Assembly (NCBI GenBank): GCA_020217165.1
Contig: JAIWOE010000036.1
Location: 1-12,227, forward strand
Origin: Desulfovibrio sp.
GTDB lineage: Bacteria; Desulfobacterota; Desulfovibrionia; Desulfovibrionales; Desulfovibrionaceae
Direction: 5' to 3'
DNA length: 12,227 nucleotides
The notes beneath the pieces were generated by a model. That model worked only from the letters and a program-made list of their open reading frames with translations, was not told the DNA's origin and did not search any database. A program made the position numbers and the translations under genes. Numbering within the stretch: position 1 is the first letter of the stretch; each line of letters begins with the position of its first letter. Positions 1-6,911 of this stretch are shown in pieces.

Positions 1-505
1 CGTCCAGCAGGCTTTTGGGCAGGATCATGGGGCTGAAGATGGTGGCCTCGGGGTTGTCCACCACCACCTTTTCCTCCTCGTCAAAGAAGCGCAGGCGGGT
101 GCCGTAGCCGGCCAGGCGGGCCTTGAAGTCGCCCAGCTGGGCCAGGGCCTCGGCCAGGGGCAGGCCGTAGCCGGGGTTGTCGCCAATCCAGATTTCCCGG
201 GCGCCGGCGTCCTTGAGCAGCTCCACCAGGGCAAAGAGCACGCGTTCGTCCGTGACCACGGCAAAGGGATTTTTGGGATTGGGACGCACGAGGTTGGGTT
301 TGACCAGCACGGTCTTGCCGCGGACCATGGCCGGCAGGTCCGTGGCCAGGGAGACGACCTCGGTCGTGAGGCGGCGGATGACGTTGAGGCTGGCGTCGGT
401 ATAGGCCGCCGGGGACTCGCCCACCTGCCCGGCATGGGCAATGGCGACTATGGGACGGCCGAGGGCGGCCACGGGACGGCCGGGGTCGGCTGGGGAATGA
501 TTCAT
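1..505 (-). CDS. DUF362 domain protein, N-terminal part (runs off left edge)
   Basis: The reading frame is open from an ATG at 505 to the window edge, giving 168 residues with no stop. The DUF362 hallmark VLVKPNLVRPNP lies at about residues 66-77 and is followed by a helix-strand stretch, LVELLKDAGAREIWIGDNPG (about 93-112), typical of the family's Rossmann-like N-terminal half. There is no signal peptide or membrane segment, so it is probably cytoplasmic. The start is well supported: it lies 2 bases after the stop of the acyl-AMP ligase, and an AAGGAG ribosome site sits inside the end of that gene, about 8 bases upstream. This is the second DUF362 gene in the operon, the other being at 2055-3347. 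DUF362 proteins often carry Fe-S clusters, but their reaction is unknown to me. Whether this copy has a ferredoxin tail cannot be seen because the C-terminus is missing. Confidence 0.85.
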   Translation of the reverse strand, partial: MNHSPADPGRPVAALGRPIVAIAHAGQVGESPAAYTDASLNVIRRLTTEVVSLATDLPAMVRGKTVLVKPNLVRPNPKNPFAVVTDERVLFALVELLKDAGAREIWIGDNPGYGLPLAEALAQLGDFKARLAGYGTRLRFFDEEEKVVVDNPEATIFSPMILPKSLLD

Positions 506-507
506 GA

Positions 508-2058
508 TCAAAGCTCCTTCCACGCGATTTTTCCACCGGGCGTCTTGGGGATGGCGTCCACAATGTCAATGACCCGGGGCAGGGCGAACCGGTGCAGCCG
601 GGCTTCCAGCCAGCGCCACAGCTCCCGGGGGGTGGCTTCCCGGCCGGGGCGCAGAGCCACCACCGCCCGGGGCGCTTCCCCGCGCAGGGGGTCGTGCATG
701 CGCACCACCACCGCCTGGGCCACGGCCGGGTGTTCGTGCAACAATTCTTCGATGCGGGTGGGGTAGACTTTCATCCCCGCCACCTTGAGCATGCCTTGCT
801 GGCGACTGTGGAAGAGAATGGCGCCATCCGGCGTGCGGGAGACGAGGTCCCGGGTGCGGAAACGGGCCGTGCCATCGGCGCGGATCACAAAACTTTCCTG
901 GGATTCCGAGGGCATGTGGTAATATTCCCTGCAGACGCCGGGGCCGGAGACGTGCAGCTCGCCCACTTCGCCATCCCGCACGGGCTCGCCATGATCATCC
1001 AGCACTTCCACCAGATACTGGGGCAGGGGCCGGCCCAGGGCGCCGGCGGGGAAGGTGGGATCATCCTGCAGGGGAGTGGCCATGGCAATGCCCGTGGTTT
1101 CCGTGGACCCCCACACCGGCAGCAGGCGCAGGCCAAAGCGGTTGCGCACATCGCGCACCAGGGCCGCAGGCACGTGCATGCCGCCGCTTTCCGCCACGCG
1201 CAGACTTTCCAGGCCAAAGCGCAGGTGTTCATGCTGCCGGACCAGGGTTTCGTAAATGGCGGCCACGGCCATGAAGCAGGTGACGCCAAAACGGCGGATG
1301 GTGTCTGCGATGGTGCGGGGATCGATGCCGTCCATGAGGGCCAGGGCCCCGCCCTGGGCCAGGGGCCGGGCAAAGAGTTCATGCGGATGGACGAAAGACG
1401 GCATCATGCAGAGGTGCACATCGTCGTCGGTCATGCGGAAGTGTTCTACCGAGGCCAGGGAGTTCCAGTGGATGTTGCCCAGGGTGGTCAGGGCGCCCTT
1501 GGGCCGGCCCGTGGAGCCGGAGGTGAAGTTCAGGTAAACGGGCGTGTCTTCATCGTCCGAGGGCAGGGGGCTGGTGCGGAAGGACGCGCGCACGCCCTCC
1601 AGTTCGGTCCAGAAGCGACAGCACGGTGCGGCGTGGGGCAGGGGCAGGCAATGATCCGGGTGGGGCAGCACCAGCCGGGGTAGGCCCGGGACGTGCAGAG
1701 TGTCCAGCAGGGCGGCCTGGGAGGCGCATACCGCCACGGCGCGTGGGGCCAGCCGGTGCAGCAGATCCCGCAAGACGGTCGGGGGCTGATTGGCATCCAG
1801 GGGAAAAAAGACGGCGCCCACGGCCTGGATGGCCAGATACGTGGCGATGGTCTCCGGAGTTTTGCGCACCAGGCAGCCTACGCGATCCCCGGGGCGCACG
1901 CCCATGTCCCGCAGCAGGTGCGCCGCCGCTGCGGCTTCGGCATCCAGCTCGGCATAGGTCATGGTCCGCGTGAGGTGGAACACCGCCGGCCGGTGCGGGG
2001 TCCGGGCGGCGTATTCGGCCACCAAGGCGGGGAAAGAAGGCCAGGGAAAGGGAATCAT
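508..2058 (-). CDS. AMP-dependent acyl/aryl-CoA synthetase-like ligase (ANL superfamily)
   Basis: This 516-residue protein is full length for an ANL-superfamily enzyme, which activates a carboxylate with ATP to an acyl-adenylate and usually passes it to CoA or a carrier thiol. The core motifs appear in order: the P-loop-like TSGSTGRPKG (residues 179-188), WGSTETTG (316-323), the ribose-contact TRD (402-404), the hinge/A8 region KVAGMKVYP (425-433) and the A10 lysine in PGGKIAW (K510). All key residues for adenylation are therefore present. The start ATG overlaps the stop of the upstream DUF362-ferredoxin gene as ATGA, with AGGAG 6 bases before it; its own stop lies 2 bases before the next DUF362 start. 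The substrate cannot be read from sequence: acyl, aryl or amino acid are all possible. No acyl-carrier protein is seen in the window. Similar ligases occur in exosortase-type EPS loci, but no exosortase is visible here. Confidence 0.93.
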   Translation of the reverse strand: MIPFPWPSFPALVAEYAARTPHRPAVFHLTRTMTYAELDAEAAAAAHLLRDMGVRPGDRVGCLVRKTPETIATYLAIQAVGAVFFPLDANQPPTVLRDLLHRLAPRAVAVCASQAALLDTLHVPGLPRLVLPHPDHCLPLPHAAPCCRFWTELEGVRASFRTSPLPSDDEDTPVYLNFTSGSTGRPKGALTTLGNIHWNSLASVEHFRMTDDDVHLCMMPSFVHPHELFARPLAQGGALALMDGIDPRTIADTIRRFGVTCFMAVAAIYETLVRQHEHLRFGLESLRVAESGGMHVPAALVRDVRNRFGLRLLPVWGSTETTGIAMATPLQDDPTFPAGALGRPLPQYLVEVLDDHGEPVRDGEVGELHVSGPGVCREYYHMPSESQESFVIRADGTARFRTRDLVSRTPDGAILFHSRQQGMLKVAGMKVYPTRIEELLHEHPAVAQAVVVRMHDPLRGEAPRAVVALRPGREATPRELWRWLEARLHRFALPRVIDIVDAIPKTPGGKIAWKEL

Positions 2059-3347
2059 GCATCGCTCCTTGCTGCAAGGCGTCGCAGGTGCACGTCATAT
2101 TGCCGGCATTGTTCCGCAAAATAGCCGAGCTCGCCGTGGAAGGCCAGGCCGTGATGGGGGCAGGTGGCGTAGCAGTACAGGCACCCCAGGCAGGCCTCCG
2201 GCAGGCGGGTGGTGCCGGCATGCAGGGCTCGCGGGTCGTGTCCCAGGGGGCAGATGGCCGCGCAGGGTCGCAGGCCGGGTGCTTCGGGGCATCGGCGGCA
2301 GGTCTCCGTGGGTTCCAGGCGGTCCAGGCGCATGTCCTGGTGCAGGAATTTGTCTTGCCGCAGGCCGGTCTTGAACAGCAATTCGCCAAACCAGTCCGTG
2401 GCCGCCAGCCGGGTGAAGAACGGCGTGTTGCGGATGGCCAGGAAGTACTTCTGCCTGGAAGGATGGTGGATGAACGTGGCGATGGGCCCGGCCTTGGGCG
2501 GGGCAAAGGGACGCGCCACGGCGGAGACATCCACCGCCTGGGCCTGGGCCTGGCGCTCCGGAGTCAGCAGCCCGCGGGCCTGGGCCTGGCGCAGGGGACG
2601 GACGTCCTCGTACGAGAAGCCGGCCAGGCGGGCGCAGGCCATGTCGATGACCAGGGGATCCTCGCCCACCAGGACGCAATCCAGTCGCAGGGGAGTGCCG
2701 CGGGTGGGTCCCAGCCCTTCCATGGCCACCAGGGCATCCACAATATGCAGCCCCGGGGCAAGGCCTTCGTTGAGGCGAATGATATTGGCCGCCAGGGACT
2801 GGTGCGTCTTTTTCTTGTTCTCTTGTCCCACCAGGCAGCCCATGAGATTCTTGAGGCACACGCTCATGCCGGCCTCGAAGTGCGTCTTGAGCTTGGGCAG
2901 GTTGATGAGCAGCGCTGCCTGGGCACAGGTGCGGGAAACCTGCGCCACAATGCCATCCTCGAAGGAAACATCCACGGCGTCATCAAAGTTGCAGTCCACA
3001 AACCGGGCGCCAAAGTGCGCGGCCAGGGCGTCCATGCGCAGCCGCGTGGCCACGCCGATCTTGTTGCGGTAAAAGCCGGAGTTTGTCCCTTCCGCCACGG
3101 TCAGGTTGGTGAATCCCTGGTCTCGCAGCCAGCCCAGCAGGGCCGCCAGGAGGCGCAGGTCCGTGGTGTTGCCGGTCAGGGCGTTCATGGCCGCGTTGGC
3201 GTTGGGCTTGAGCACCACTGGCGCGGCCCGGTCCGCAGGAAAGACATGGGCATGGGCGGGCAGGGTTTGCTCCAGCCCCTGCCGGATGGCGGCCACGGTC
3301 CAGGCACGAAACAGCGCGGGCGGGGTGAGGGATGTTTCGATGGGCAT
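2055..3347 (-). CDS. DUF362 protein with C-terminal 2[4Fe-4S] ferredoxin-like domain
   Basis: The 430-residue protein has a DUF362 domain over roughly residues 40-260: VVLKPN at 44-49, LLINLPKLKTH at 146-156, and a conserved MSVCLKNLMGCLVG stretch at 161-174. The C-terminal ferredoxin-like tail has C350-x2-C353-x8-C362-x3-C366-P and C386-x2-C389-x2-C392-x3-C396-P. These are eight cysteines suited to two 4Fe-4S clusters, the first with a stretched spacing. This predicts a cytoplasmic redox or electron-transfer protein; the reaction is not known. The ATG at 3347 is chosen because GAGG precedes it. The frame stays open to an ATG at 3461, but that has no ribosome site and would add 38 residues of hydrophobic/basic sequence unlike the family. 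The stop overlaps the start of the acyl-AMP ligase (ATGA), implying coupled translation. Confidence 0.9.
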   Translation of the reverse strand: MPIETSLTPPALFRAWTVAAIRQGLEQTLPAHAHVFPADRAAPVVLKPNANAAMNALTGNTTDLRLLAALLGWLRDQGFTNLTVAEGTNSGFYRNKIGVATRLRMDALAAHFGARFVDCNFDDAVDVSFEDGIVAQVSRTCAQAALLINLPKLKTHFEAGMSVCLKNLMGCLVGQENKKKTHQSLAANIIRLNEGLAPGLHIVDALVAMEGLGPTRGTPLRLDCVLVGEDPLVIDMACARLAGFSYEDVRPLRQAQARGLLTPERQAQAQAVDVSAVARPFAPPKAGPIATFIHHPSRQKYFLAIRNTPFFTRLAATDWFGELLFKTGLRQDKFLHQDMRLDRLEPTETCRRCPEAPGLRPCAAICPLGHDPRALHAGTTRLPEACLGCLYCYATCPHHGLAFHGELGYFAEQCRQYDVHLRRLAARSDA

Positions 3348-3376
3348 GGCATCCTCGCGCAACACGTTGAGAACTC

Positions 3377-3412
3377 GTATTATCCTATCAATGATGCGCC
3401 GGAGAATGTCAA
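3377..3412 (-). promoter_or_regulatory. Possible internal sigma70-type promoter in the 123-base gap
   Basis: The gap 3348-3470 between the FAD enzyme and the DUF362-ferredoxin gene is long for this otherwise tight string. Reading the minus strand it holds a perfect TTGACA (3412-3407). Downstream lies TAGGAT (3387-3382, spacer 19, 4 of 6 matches to TATAAT) or GATAAT (3384-3379, spacer 22, 5 of 6 matches). Neither spacing is ideal, so this is a weak call. If real, it would allow the DUF362-ligase-DUF362 trio to be transcribed separately from the two upstream genes. No hairpin terminator was seen in the gap. Confidence 0.25.
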
Positions 3413-3470
3413 ACGCCAACTCGAAAACATGGTGTAAAAGTAATGGCCAGCGCGGCAACATTGGAAGGCA

Positions 3471-4802
3471 TTAGGCCAGGGACTGCAGCACCTCCCGAGC
3501 GGCTTTGAGGCCCTGGCTGGCGGCGGTGGGCGTCATGCAAAAGAGGAAGCCTCCCTGCCGCCCCACGGCCAGGCAGTTTTGCAGCGCCCGGGCCGGGGCC
3601 AGGGCGGCGGCAAGCTGTTGTTGATAATCCAGGGGATAGACGGGCAGGGCCTGGGGCAGGCGGACCACCCGTGAGGCGCGCAGGGAGGAAGCGTCGTACA
3701 GGTTGGCCAGGTGGGAGTCGGCCAGGGCGGTGCGCAGCAAGGCGGCGTCGTCCATGGTGGAGAGCTCAGGGGTCATGGTGTACTCGAAGCAGATGCCCTC
3801 CCGTCCCGCGGGTGAGTGCTCCCGGAAAATGGAGTGGGGGTAGTACGTTCGATTGCACGCCATGCGCGAATCCGGATGATAAACGTACACAAAGGGCCGC
3901 CGGGGCGTGGATTCGCAGGCAAACGTCAGGCACACAAGGGCCATGTCCAGGGCCGGCAGGGTGGGCACGCCGGCCTCCAGCAGCCGGTTCAGGGTGTTGA
4001 GGGGGGCGGTCCAGACAAGGTGCGAGACTTCATGGGCCTCGCCTTGGGCCACCACAGCCTGCACCCGCCCGCCGGCCACCCGCACCTGCAATGGGCCGCA
4101 GGAGCAGATGGCCTCCCCGCCATGCTCCGTGAATTCCTTGAACAACGCATCCGTATACGCCTGAAAGCCAGTGGTGGGGTAAAAGTACGGACGCTTGAGA
4201 CGTCGCAGGGCGCCCAGCACCCGGCCCACGTGCCCGGACCGCGGCGGCGGTTCCAGCTCCTGTCGGGCGGTGCGCTCCACCCGGGCCAGCCAATGGACGT
4301 GGAGCTGTTGCGGATCCTGCAAGGTTTTTTTGGTCAGGAACTGCCGGAACAATTCCTCATAGAAACAGTCGCCACCCTTGGCTACCAGTTCGTCGCGGGC
4401 CGAGGGCTCGCCGCGCAAGGGAGGTTTTTTTCCCAGCAGGCCCTTGAGAATCCCGGTTTTGTAGCGCCAGGGGTAGGAAAAGACATCCTTGTGGTTGGGA
4501 AACGCATAATACCGGCCACCATCGGGCACCGGCGCCTGAATGGCAAAGGCAAAGGGCCGTTGCAGGCATTGGGCGGGGGGCAGCACCTCCCGGGCCAGCC
4601 GTGCGCCTTCGTCGCCGGGGTCTTCGAACAAAACGTGGGGGCCGTAGTCGAAGATCACATCATCCAGGGCAAAGGAACGGCACAGGCCGCCGGGCACGGG
4701 GGCGCGCTCCAGCAGCAGCACGGGCACACCGCGACGCGCCAGGGTGACGGCACAGGCCAATCCCGCCAGGCCAGCCCCAACAATGACGACGCGAGCAGGC
4801 AT
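3471..4802 (-). CDS. FAD-dependent oxidoreductase, UDP-galactopyranose mutase/protoporphyrinogen oxidase-like
   Basis: The 443-residue protein begins with a dinucleotide-binding beta-alpha-beta unit: VVIVGAGLAGLACA (GxGxxG at residues 9-14), with the ribose-binding acid at E32 and PGGLCRS following. Next comes FDYGPHVLF (51-59), a pattern characteristic of the NAD(P)-binding-8/UGM-like and phytoene-desaturase-like flavoproteins. The C-terminus, with NCLAVGRQGGFLF and then a G-x3-AA helix, matches the second FAD-contacting segment of the amine-oxidase fold. It is soluble and has no signal peptide. Homologues in polysaccharide loci are often annotated only as FAD-dependent oxidoreductases, and a mutase or desaturase role is unproven. 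I prefer the ATG at 4802 (GAGG, 5-base spacer) over the GTG at 4808, which abuts the ribosome site. It starts 15 bases after the stop of the FxLYD gene, so the two are in one operon. Confidence 0.88.
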   Translation of the reverse strand: MPARVVIVGAGLAGLACAVTLARRGVPVLLLERAPVPGGLCRSFALDDVIFDYGPHVLFEDPGDEGARLAREVLPPAQCLQRPFAFAIQAPVPDGGRYYAFPNHKDVFSYPWRYKTGILKGLLGKKPPLRGEPSARDELVAKGGDCFYEELFRQFLTKKTLQDPQQLHVHWLARVERTARQELEPPPRSGHVGRVLGALRRLKRPYFYPTTGFQAYTDALFKEFTEHGGEAICSCGPLQVRVAGGRVQAVVAQGEAHEVSHLVWTAPLNTLNRLLEAGVPTLPALDMALVCLTFACESTPRRPFVYVYHPDSRMACNRTYYPHSIFREHSPAGREGICFEYTMTPELSTMDDAALLRTALADSHLANLYDASSLRASRVVRLPQALPVYPLDYQQQLAAALAPARALQNCLAVGRQGGFLFCMTPTAASQGLKAAREVLQSLA

Positions 4803-4817
4803 TGTCACCTCGCGCCG

Positions 4818-5210
4818 TTACTGGGGAACCGGGGTGATTTCCAGGCGCGCCACCTGCGCCGGGGGCACATCCACGGCAATGAAGCGCTCTTCCTGGGACT
4901 CCCCCGGGGCCAGCGAGCCCTTGCGGACGTTGCGCTCCACACGTTGGCTGATGAGCAGGGCGCCCGAGGCATCGTACAGGGCCAGCACCAGGGAGTAGCG
5001 GGAAATGGGCGCCCCGGAGGAGTTGATCACAAAGGCATCTATGAAAGTATGTTCCTCAAATTCCTGGGTGGTGCAAATGGTCTTGACGGTGATGGGCGGC
5101 ACAGAAAATTCTGGACACACGCCACCGGCATGGGCCGGCGCACACTGCCACGGAGGCAGGACGGCGCTGAGGGCGATGAAAAGCAGCATGGACAGCGGCA
5201 ATCGGCACAT
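4818..5210 (-). CDS. Secreted FxLYD-type small protein
   Basis: The 130-residue protein starts at an ATG with a textbook GGAGG and 5-base spacer. Longer in-frame starts to 5330 lack this and would bury the signal peptide. Residues 1-28 form a Sec signal: a short CR start, hydrophobic LSMLLFIALSAVL, and an AHA-GG cleavage site near 28/29. The mature part resembles FxLYD domains, small Ig-like beta modules: a 'VINSSGAPISRYSLVLALYD' stretch (N, G and LYD conserved), a following ASGALL turn, then an L-x-PGES turn and an alternating strand. Two cysteines near the mature N-terminus (C32 and C46) could form a disulfide. Predicted location is the periplasm or cell surface. It is the first gene of the minus-strand string and lies divergent to the O-antigen ligase-like gene. 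Its function is not known; a structural or binding role is inference. Confidence 0.8.
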   Translation of the reverse strand: MCRLPLSMLLFIALSAVLPPWQCAPAHAGGVCPEFSVPPITVKTICTTQEFEEHTFIDAFVINSSGAPISRYSLVLALYDASGALLISQRVERNVRKGSLAPGESQEERFIAVDVPPAQVARLEITPVPQ

Positions 5211-5249
5211 GGCGACCTCCTGGACTTTCCGCAAGAAATGCCACGGAAC

Positions 5250-5268
5250 GGCAAGGCATGGCAAGGCA
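5250..5268. repeat. Two near-tandem copies of GGCAAGGCA
   Basis: GGCAAGGCA occurs at 5250-5258 and again at 5260-5268, separated by one T, so the period is 10 bases, about one helical turn. It lies about 40 bases upstream of the FxLYD gene start, in the divergent intergenic region. It could be a direct-repeat regulator site or a chance GC-rich repeat. Confidence 0.5.
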
Positions 5269-5335
5269 GAACATCTTCTGATGATCTCGCAGGACCGTTT
5301 CTCAGCGCCGTGTGCCGGGGGCGTCCGCAAAACGT

Positions 5336-5346
5336 GTTGTCACAAC
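5336..5346. promoter_or_regulatory. Palindrome GTTGT-C-ACAAC, candidate operator
   Basis: A perfect 5-base inverted repeat around a single C sits in the middle of the 236-base divergent region 5211-5446, 3 bases upstream of the sigma54-like element. It also contains TTGTCA, a 5-of-6 match to a -35 box, although no good -10 box follows at 16-18 bases (TATGCA only). It may be a regulator half-site pair; no regulator gene is in the window to test this. Confidence 0.3.
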
Positions 5347-5348
5347 GG

Positions 5349-5365
5349 TTGGCCTCTGTTATGCA
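5349..5365 (+). promoter_or_regulatory. Candidate sigma54 (-24/-12) promoter for the O-antigen ligase/GT2 pair
   Basis: The sequence TTGGC-N5-TTATGCA has the two invariant dinucleotides of sigma54 promoters, GG (5351-5352) and GC (5363-5364), with the required 10 bases between them. The rest of the consensus (TGGCAC-N5-TTGCA) is matched only in part: TGGC and TGCA are right, CAC and the first T are not. A start near 5376 would give a leader of about 70 bases to the ATG at 5447. EPS operons in deltaproteobacteria are often under sigma54 enhancer-binding regulators, which makes this reasonable but unproven. Confidence 0.3.
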
Positions 5366-5446
5366 AGAAACAGCAGCCCGAGCCGGTATGCAATGTGGCC
5401 TCCGGTTCCTGCGTCGTCGCGTGTGAGTGTTCGCCAGGAGGAGTCC

Positions 5447-6904
5447 ATGCATACATCATCCACAGATGCGGTTCAGGCATACCCCCACCCCCCGCGTGCC
5501 GCGGCCTACGGATCAATCATGCATCCCGTATTGGCCGTGGTGGCCATCATGGTGGGGGTTGCCTCCCTGGCAATGATGATCAGCCCCTGGCACATGTACG
5601 CCTGGCTTCCGGCAATGGGACTCATTCTGTTAATGATTCTCGGCAAGCGTCCGGAATTGGCATTTTATCTTGTGCTGTTCCTGGTGCCATGGGATGCGGT
5701 GCGGGCCCTTGCAGGGCCGGAGTCCTCCCTGACCATCTCCAAGCTTGCCGGACTGGGCATGGTGCTGGTGGTGGGCCTGCACATGGTCTTCTCCCGCGGT
5801 ACGCGGTACGATCTGCACTCGAATTTGTGGCGATGGATCGCCCTTTTTGTGGCCACGGCCCTGGTTTCCGCATTGCTGACGCAGTATCCCGATGAATCCT
5901 GGGGCGAGTTGCGTAAGCTCCTGGCCTCCGTGGCCGTATTCGGCTTGGCCCTGGCCCTGGTGGATGCCAATGGGTTTACCAAGGCCGTGCCACGGGTGGT
6001 GGTCATCTCCATTGCCATTTCAACTTTTCTCTCCGTGGCTTCCTTTACGTTTGGCCTGTCCTTCTTCACCATGAACACCAACTTTGAACGGCTCGTGGGG
6101 GTGGCATTCAACCCCAACCACTATGCGTCCTTTGTGCTGTTCAGTATGCCGTTATTGGCGCATTGGTTTTTCAATGCCACCCGCAGTTGGGTGCGCGTGC
6201 TCGGCGCGTTGGTCTTCCTGGTCAACACGAGCGCTCTGGTGCTGACATACTCACGGGGCGCGTTCTTTGTCAGCCTGGTGGTGTTCGGGGCCATCATTCT
6301 GGAGCACGGGCGAAAGATTCGCCCCAAGCATCTTGGATTTTGGGGAATAGGCGCTGCAGCCATCATTGTGGTCGCTGCTGCATACGTACCGGCCACCTAT
6401 TGGGAACGTCAACGATCCATCAGCACCTCGGATACGTCCATCGGGGCCAGGCTTTCTTATGTTCTGTTTGGTCTGGAAAAGTGGCAGGAGCACCCGATTA
6501 TTGGCATAGGCATTGGAGCGTATGATAGGGCTTATGCATATTCGGAATACGCGTTCACCCGGGGCTGGGGACGCAGGACCAGGCTTGATGCGCATCGAGA
6601 CGCCCACAACACGTATCTCGAAGTGGCAGTGGGCATGGGGACCATTGGCCTTGGACTCTTCCTCGGGGTGGTGGTGTTGGCGTGGCGAAATTTTGGCAGG
6701 GCCATCCGCGAGTCCAGGATCTTGAATGATCCCAAGTTGACGCAGTTGATCATTGCGTATCGGCTGTCATTCCTGACCATTCTGGCGTATTTTTTCCTGC
6801 TATCCCGCTTATACTCGCATTATTTCTGGCTGGCGCTGGCATTGTCCACCGTGGCGTTGCGTGTGGTGCGGCAGCGCAAAGCGCAGCAGGGCCTTCAGGA
6901 ATAG
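5447..6904 (+). CDS. O-antigen ligase / Wzy polymerase-like membrane protein
   Basis: The 485-residue polytopic inner-membrane protein has roughly 10-12 hydrophobic segments (for example 25-45, 53-66, 71-83, 130-146, 158-174, 183-205, 227-240, 250-267, 271-285, 298-314, 395-413, 437-470). Family signatures of the Wzy_C/WaaL group are present: FNPNHYASF (221-229), LTYSRGAFF (266-274), and the periplasmic-loop motif AHNTYLEVAVGMG (386-398), whose histidine and glutamate fit the conserved H-N-x2-LE pattern. Such enzymes join or polymerise undecaprenyl-linked glycans on the periplasmic side. Sequence alone does not separate ligase from polymerase; an exosortase-associated O-ligase is another option. 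The start at 5447 is fixed by AGGAGG (5436-5441) with a 5-base spacer; the frame is open upstream to 5312 without such a site. The GT2 gene follows after 7 bases. Confidence 0.9.
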   Translation: MHTSSTDAVQAYPHPPRAAAYGSIMHPVLAVVAIMVGVASLAMMISPWHMYAWLPAMGLILLMILGKRPELAFYLVLFLVPWDAVRALAGPESSLTISKLAGLGMVLVVGLHMVFSRGTRYDLHSNLWRWIALFVATALVSALLTQYPDESWGELRKLLASVAVFGLALALVDANGFTKAVPRVVVISIAISTFLSVASFTFGLSFFTMNTNFERLVGVAFNPNHYASFVLFSMPLLAHWFFNATRSWVRVLGALVFLVNTSALVLTYSRGAFFVSLVVFGAIILEHGRKIRPKHLGFWGIGAAAIIVVAAAYVPATYWERQRSISTSDTSIGARLSYVLFGLEKWQEHPIIGIGIGAYDRAYAYSEYAFTRGWGRRTRLDAHRDAHNTYLEVAVGMGTIGLGLFLGVVVLAWRNFGRAIRESRILNDPKLTQLIIAYRLSFLTILAYFFLLSRLYSHYFWLALALSTVALRVVRQRKAQQGLQE

Positions 6905-6911
6905 GTGGAAC

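Noticed and set aside
592..1683. Long plus-strand open frame of 363 codons opposite the acyl-AMP ligase
   Set aside because: It is a high-GC antisense shadow: composition is Gly/His/Gln/Ala-rich with no family motif, and the minus strand carries a complete ANL enzyme.
2088..3437. 449-codon plus-strand open frame opposite the DUF362-ferredoxin gene
   Set aside because: No recognisable domain and low-complexity composition; the minus strand has clear DUF362 and ferredoxin cysteine motifs and operon spacing.
3348..3461. 38-residue N-terminal extension of the DUF362-ferredoxin protein from the ATG at 3461
   Set aside because: There is no ribosome site before that ATG, while the ATG at 3347 has GAGG and gives the usual family N-terminus.
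5223..5243. Minus-strand TGGCATTTCTTGCGG as a sigma54 promoter for the FxLYD gene
   Set aside because: Only 8 bases separate the GG and GC dinucleotides; sigma54 requires 10. It also lies too close to the start codon.
3816..5426. 536-codon plus-strand open frame spanning the FAD and FxLYD genes
   Set aside because: It crosses two well-supported minus-strand genes and their intergenic spacer, has no domain and no ribosome site; a product of high GC.
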